From Maniola hyperantus (taxonomy: Eukaryota > Arthropoda > Insecta > Lepidoptera > Nymphalidae): 64,000 bases of DNA. Below the pieces are notes generated by a model, which searched no databases, was not told the DNA's origin, and worked only from the letters and a program-made list of their open reading frames with translations. The stretch spans positions 5,642,001 through 5,706,000 of the forward strand of contig NC_048536.1 in assembly GCF_902806685.2 (NCBI RefSeq), in the 5' to 3' direction. How positions within the stretch are numbered: position 1 is the stretch's first letter; the number at the start of each line of letters is the position of its first letter. The translations under genes and the position numbers were made by a program. Below are positions 58,875-64,000 of this stretch, piece by piece.

Positions 58875-61800
58875 TCACAAGTGGCTCTTTGGTCTTCTGC
58901 GAAGTTGCGCATAGATGAGACCTGCTGGCTTGTCTATGGGCTGGTAGATGTAATGACGAGGATCTCCTTTAGTCACATTCGCGGGGAACTTGGAAACGTC
59001 GATATTGAGGTAATGTTTGTTCGGCATCGACATGCGGATCCACGTTATCTGCAACCAAATGGGTTATATTAAGGTCATTGCGAAAAAATAATATTATGTT
59101 TAAGAACGTTTCTGTAACAAAAGAAACTGTAACTTATTAATGAAGTATCAAAGTTTAATTTATATTTTTAGCTATTGTCGAATAGTTATCAGTCCAGCTG
59201 ATACGCGAAAATGGCATATGACGATTGCTTTTGAAGAGCCATAATATATTTGCTGATAAACTTTGACCAAGACGGAGACTCGTGGACGCGTATCACGTGA
59301 CCCGATAACTAAGAGTACGAAGGGTGTGACGCCTCGCTATCGCATATCGAGGACTAAAATTAGTTTTACTTCGAGGAAGGTAAACAACTTTGATAATTCT
59401 GGAAATCTAAATTTAGGGAACGATGTTTGGTTTGCTTTTATGTTTTATATTACATACTCATAAAACAGAAACCTGTAACGAGCTTCTCAACAATGTCTGT
59501 TATTTCTTAATTTTATGCTATTTCTGGATAGATAGGTAGAGGTACTAGTACATTCATTGCTCTATATATTGCAAGGGCTTATTAGGGTTCCGTACCCGAA
59601 GTGACCCTATTACTAAACCTCCGCTGTACGAGCCTCTGTCTGAAGGCGGGCTGTACCTATCTCATGAACCGTAATAGGTAGAGTTGAAATTTTCACAAAG
59701 TGTGTATTTCTATTGCCGCTATTACATCAAATAATAAAAACGACATGATGAATTTCAAAATGACCCCCATGGAAATTAAAAAAAAATTAAAAGTACGTAG
59801 TGTTATAACTATTGCGATGGTACGAAACTGTACGAAACCCTTCGTGTGCGAGTCTAACTCGCACATGATCAGTGTTTCACGATATTTAAGTATTCGTAAA
59901 TTCATTTCTGTTCGATTTGCTATCTTTTATGTTATCTACAAAGTACAAAGGCACTTGTCACTCTATGCAAAAAATGTTCAATTATTCTTTGAAATATATA
60001 TCCAAAAGTATCGATACACTTTGTGCTTATTTCATTAATAATATAGCAATAGGTAAATAGATCCTGTTAAAGGATACCGACCAGTTTTGAGCCCAGTCTT
60101 GGACACAGTCTTGTTACAGAAAAAAAATTGGAAAAAATCCTTTATATCAAGCAAAATCACAAAAAAATTGAATTTACAGTGGCTAAATACAAAAAAATAT
60201 AAACGGAAATGTCTATGTTTTGTCGAGGTTATTGCTGTGATTGTATAGTGGGATTGCACAGTAGGATTTTGTATTATTTTATGTTGGATTATTTTATGTA
60301 CTTAAAGGAATCCAATCTAAACAGTTCACTAGTTGTCTAATTATTATTAACTTGATTGAAAATTGCGAAAATATTGTTCAAACAACACAAAATCTAACAC
60401 AACCTAACCATGGATTTGAGCCCATATATCTCCACTCAAACTGAAACTGAAGCAGTATAAAGAAGATATTTTTCTAATAAACACACTAATTTGGAACTTG
60501 TAACGGTTCATCAATTTCTGGACCCAGCGAATGCCAATGATGTATGGGTCATATGTATGTATGATGTATATGTCTCTTTTCAAATATGAAGATAACGCGA
60601 GCACATAAATACGTAATCATGTTTGCGAGAAACCAATTACTCAATGCAAAACAATATAATATTATGACTGAAGGTATTTTGTGTTAAGATACAGATAAAT
60701 AACATTATATTTACGCCTGTTCGAAACCACAGTTCACGGCAGAACCTTGACATGCCCAGTGCCCACTCAATCAGTTATCTCTAAAGTCTAAACCAAGGTA
60801 TTATTATTAAAGCTTTGCAGGCAAAACAAGCCCTAAATAACAGCAAAATTTTCATATCGAAAATAATATTAAGATGTTATCATCATCATCATGATCAACC
60901 TATCACCAGCTCACTACTGAGCACGGGTCTCCTCTCACGCGTGACCACGATCACACCTGATGAGAAGTGATGATGTGGCGTAAGATGGGACGCGTTTGCC
61001 TAGAAGGTGCCTATTCACTCTTGTTTTAGAGATACTCTTATGATAAGGGTTATAATATTAAAGTATTTAAAAATTTGGCTATAGAGCTGATAGTAAACGC
61101 AAAAAGCAATATTAAAATAGACGATAACCTAGTTTAACAAGTAGTTAATTCATTCGCAATTATTTTCTTGATGGATAAACGTCATCATATAAACCTATTA
61201 TAAGTATATTTGCCCTACAAATAATATACCTACTTATTTTTCAAGGTTTGTTTTGTCCACCGAGTTTTGTCCATGGGTCTTTATAGAACCATTATTTTTT
61301 AAAGAAAAACCATAATTTAAAGTTAGTTAAATAAGTTCTTGGCGCTTACCTCGGCAACTTTTTCCAATACAGTTTTCTGCGCTTGATAGAGAGTATGTTG
61401 AACTGAGGGTGAGTAGACGCCGGTGTCTGGGGGGCCGGCGAATTTCTCTAGGATGGCGTCTTTTACAGTCAACCATGCGTTGTCGAAGTCTGCCGATTTC
61501 ATATTGTCGTACGTCCATTCCGCTTCAACTACCGTACTGGAAAATAAAACTCATTTTATAAACAAAAGTTACGTCATACTTATATGTACCTACCTACTAA
61601 AAATATTAAAATTATTATTACATTATTTTAACTAACTAGCTAATTTCTGCGACTTCATCCGCGTGAATTTTGGTTTTTTTAAGAAAAAGGAATTTCTCAA
61701 ATTCATTTCTTAGTGTCTACCTTATATGCAACCAACTTAGGCCCTCTGTAGGTATATCAGTCAATCAAGGTAAGTAGGTACCTACCTAAAGATATACTAA

Positions 61801-63513
61801 TCCATCCATACTTAATATTATAAATGCGAAACTGTGTCTGTCTGTGTGCTAGCTTTTCACAGCTCAACCGTTCAACCGATTTTGACGAAATTTAGTACAG
61901 ACGTAGCTTGCAACCCGGGGAAGGACATAGGCTACTTTTTATCTCGGAAAATTTAAGAGTTCCCACAGGAATTTTAAAAACCTAAGTCCACGCGTACGAA
62001 GTCGCGGGCATCAGCTAGTATTATTATAAAAAGGTCGTTAGTTTGTGATTTGTAGTGTTAATTTCCGGAACTAAAGATCCGATACTGAATAATAAAACCG
62101 GCTAAGTGCGAGTCAGACTCGCGCCTCGAAGGTTCTGGTGGTTCTGTACTACAGTCGTATTTTTTCGACATTTCGCACAATATATCAAAAATGTGTATGT
62201 GTGTCTATTATGTAAGTATGCATAAAAATAAATAAAAAATCTGTTTTAAAATGGACATGTAAAGCCCTTTCATATGATACTCCACTTGGTAGTTATTTTA
62301 ATTTAAAATATTAATATTTGTTCATGAACACATTTAAATATTTTTTTTGTGATGTAACCACAAATTCACGGTTTCCGGATTTTCCCCTTACGTGTGCTAT
62401 AAGACCTACCTACCTACCGAATTTCATGATTCTAGGTCAACGGGAAGTACTCTATAGGTTTCTTGACAGACACGACATACAGATCGACAACGAAGTGATA
62501 AGGGTTCCTTTTTTTCCTTTTGAGGTACGGAACAGTTAATCATATATATAAAAGAAGAAAATCCTAGAATCCTAGAACTTACCTAAATATTCTTTCAGGG
62601 GCATCTGCTAGTGTCGTGTATTCGTCTTGTACAAAATCGACAAACGACGATTGTGTCGTCTTCAGAACCCGTAGATCACTTAAGCCTGATTTTACCATGA
62701 CAGCCTCTGTAAAAAGGATTTACAGATATTCATTATTGCCAAAGCATGAAAAATGTGTTTGAAAGGTGTTTGATTTATTGGATGTGAAAAGGTATAATTT
62801 ATAAGTATTGCTCACCATGTCTAACTTGAGATACCTCGCACCATCGCGTTGCTGTCGGTGAAAATATAAAAGCATGATTATGAGGTATTCCGGCTTGTAA
62901 TCTTTCCCATGGGTATTCCATTATGTGACACTTCGCTTCTAAAACTTGCCTATACGTATATAGGAAATGATTCACTACAACCGCACCAAATTCTTCTGGA
63001 GTCTTGATACCGTATTTCTTGGCCAGTAAATAGACGGTATTCTTTTGGGAGTCTGTCGCGACGACTTCTTTATTGTCGCCGACTACGTATGCTGATTCAC
63101 TGCTCAGCTTCAGTTCTGTAGACACTTCGAATTCCCGAATAACATGATATTCTCCATCGCGATACACATGCAAAAGTTTCACTGAACTCTTCCCATATCC
63201 ATGGTCGCTTAGTTCGAAGCGACCGCCTGTGTCCGCCGCGGCTGTGGTCGCAGCCTTCGCCGCTCCCGTCGAAGGGAACAGGACTCCTTCACCTGAACTC
63301 GTGTTCGAGGGTTTAGCATAGATTCTGTAATAAACCAAATTAGATAACAAAAAATTACAAATCATTATTACTAAGTACACACACAACCACAAAATTACAA
63401 AAACAAAACAAAAGTGCACATGTTTTTTTTATAACTGAAAGTTACACTATAAAATATATTTATTTTATTATTTGGTAAAACTTAATTCACCTGTTCGTGC
63501 TTGTCCACGGCAT
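58875..63513 (-). CDS. uricase (urate oxidase)
   Basis: Five exons: 63513-63491, 63324-62816, 62706-62583, 61536-61350, 59048-58875; phases agree; 338 aa. The enzyme oxidises uric acid to 5-hydroxyisourate in the peroxisome. The PROSITE-type uricase signature spans residues 189-216 (LRVLKTTQSSF...Y..L.....R). Residues equivalent to the fungal active site are present: Lys53 (GYGK), Thr98 (ATDSQKNT), Arg216, Gln265 (SPSVQ), Asn291 and His293 (PNKHYLNID). The C-terminus SHL is a PTS1-like peroxisomal signal. An Ala/Gly/Ser/Thr-rich N-terminal stretch (residues about 14-42) is longer than in compact homologues. The first coding exon is only 23 nt. Everything looks functional. Confidence 0.97.
59585..59865. 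repeat. GGTTCCGTAC-end repeat, copy in uricase intron
   Basis: It starts agggttccgtacccgaagtg, includes gttgaaattttcacaaagtg and tgtatttctattgccgct, and ends acgaaacccttcgtgtgcga. It is the same family as 3437-3702. Confidence 0.65.
60885..61030 (-). mobile_element. SINE-tail and poly(A)-retroposon fragments
   Basis: tcatcatcatgatcaaccta ... cagctcactactgagcacgg is the inverse of the 37078 SINE's 3' end; cacctgatgagaagtgatga ... gcctagaaggtgcctattca follows and is related in reverse to 25970-26070. It is in a uricase intron. Confidence 0.5.
61800..62022 (-). mobile_element. RTE-like retroposon 3' segment
   Basis: atccatacttaatattataa at the left, aacccggggaaggacatagg, and ccacgcgtacgaagtcgcgg...gcatcagctagta at the right. 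It is in a uricase intron. Confidence 0.7.
62093..62534 (-). repeat. GGTTCCGTACC/CCGGCC repeat, copy 4
   Basis: aaaaccggctaagtgcgagt at the left and tgaggtacggaac at the right. It ends about 48 bp before the uricase exon 62583-62706. Confidence 0.7.
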
Positions 63514-63587
63514 TTTTTCGAATAACTAATTACTTTATTTTTAACGTGTGCAAGAAACAGCGTCGGCTCATTTACTCGCGAAGACAC

Positions 63588-63620
63588 TGTGATAAGTGCC
63601 GGCGACGAGCTCATATATAA
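63588..63620 (-). promoter_or_regulatory. TATA/initiator core promoter of uricase
   Basis: On the minus strand TATATA (63619-63614) lies about 30 bp before an initiator-like TCACAGT whose A is near 63590. This predicts a 5' leader of about 77 nt before the ATG at 63513. The spacing is the standard TATA-to-start distance. Confidence 0.5.
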
Positions 63621-64000
63621 TGGGACCCTGTGACCCTCATTATCACTGACGAGCACGCGCCTAGTGCGCAATCTGGACCTTATCGAGGTCTACATTAATT
63701 TAATTTATCTAATACGGAGCAACATGTTTATTCTTATCAGAGGAAATTGTAAATAAACAACAAAATTTTAAAATTAAATTTTCTTAGGTACTAGGTGTTA
63801 ATTTATATTTAGCCCTGCGCATTTAAAGAATGTTTTAGTAGGTAGGTAGGTATATTTTTTGTTTGAACTAATTCACGCTAGTCCGTGGCACAAAGTTACA
63901 AACCTATTGAAATATTTTCACCGGCTGGAGCAAGAAACGGTACCTATCTGTTGGTTTTCCAGATTTCTGTAAAAAGGTACTTACTTAGTTTTATAATTAC

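Overview
This window looks like nuclear DNA from a moth or butterfly (Lepidoptera). It is AT-rich and its genes are split by GT-AG introns. It is crowded with short interspersed repeats of lepidopteran type: tRNA-headed SINEs, RTE-like retroposon tails, jockey/CR1-like LINE fragments, fold-back elements and TACCTACCTA-like simple sequence. The assignment rests on gene content and repeat style, not on a database match.

Five host genes can be traced by joining exons whose splice phases agree. (1) Positions 5-2291, minus: 5' coding part of an SLC5A-type sodium/solute symporter, cut by the window edge. (2) 6964-15078, plus: an LRRC43-like leucine-rich-repeat protein, 8 exons, 528 aa. (3) 15343-24473, plus: an SLC6 Na+/Cl- dependent transporter, most like the glycine/amino-acid group, 12 exons, 561 aa, starting only 264 bp after gene 2. 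(4) 25135-57318, plus: a small unrecognised charged/helical protein of 254 aa spread over 32 kb, whose introns host most of the mobile DNA. (5) 58875-63513, minus: uricase, 5 exons, 338 aa, with intact catalytic residues, a C-terminal peroxisomal signal and a recognisable TATA promoter. Genes 1 and 2 are divergent, 2-3-4 are in tandem, 4 and 5 converge. I see no operon-like link between their functions: two membrane transporters, a probable ciliary/LRR protein, an orphan and a purine-catabolism enzyme.

The introns of the orphan gene hold two large mobile elements. One is a LINE at about 41240-45280 with a full-length endonuclease/reverse-transcriptase ORF and the end of an ORF1 that carries a baculovirus-FP-like domain. 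The other is a complete, apparently coding-competent PIF/Harbinger DNA transposon at 52833-55530 with terminal inverted repeats, a TTA target duplication, a MADF protein and a DDE transposase. There are also strong fold-back structures: a roughly 2-kb palindrome (45358-47407) whose left arm carries a later retroposon, a 235-bp palindrome with perfect 115-bp arms and a 10-bp target duplication (22839-23073), and a 314-bp TTA-flanked fold-back (10987-11300).

I found no CRISPR array, bacterial-type operon, rRNA or convincing functional tRNA gene. The most unusual content is the palindromic DNA, the FP-domain LINE, the intact Harbinger and possible alternative first exons of the orphan gene at 28494-28645 and 37600-37742.
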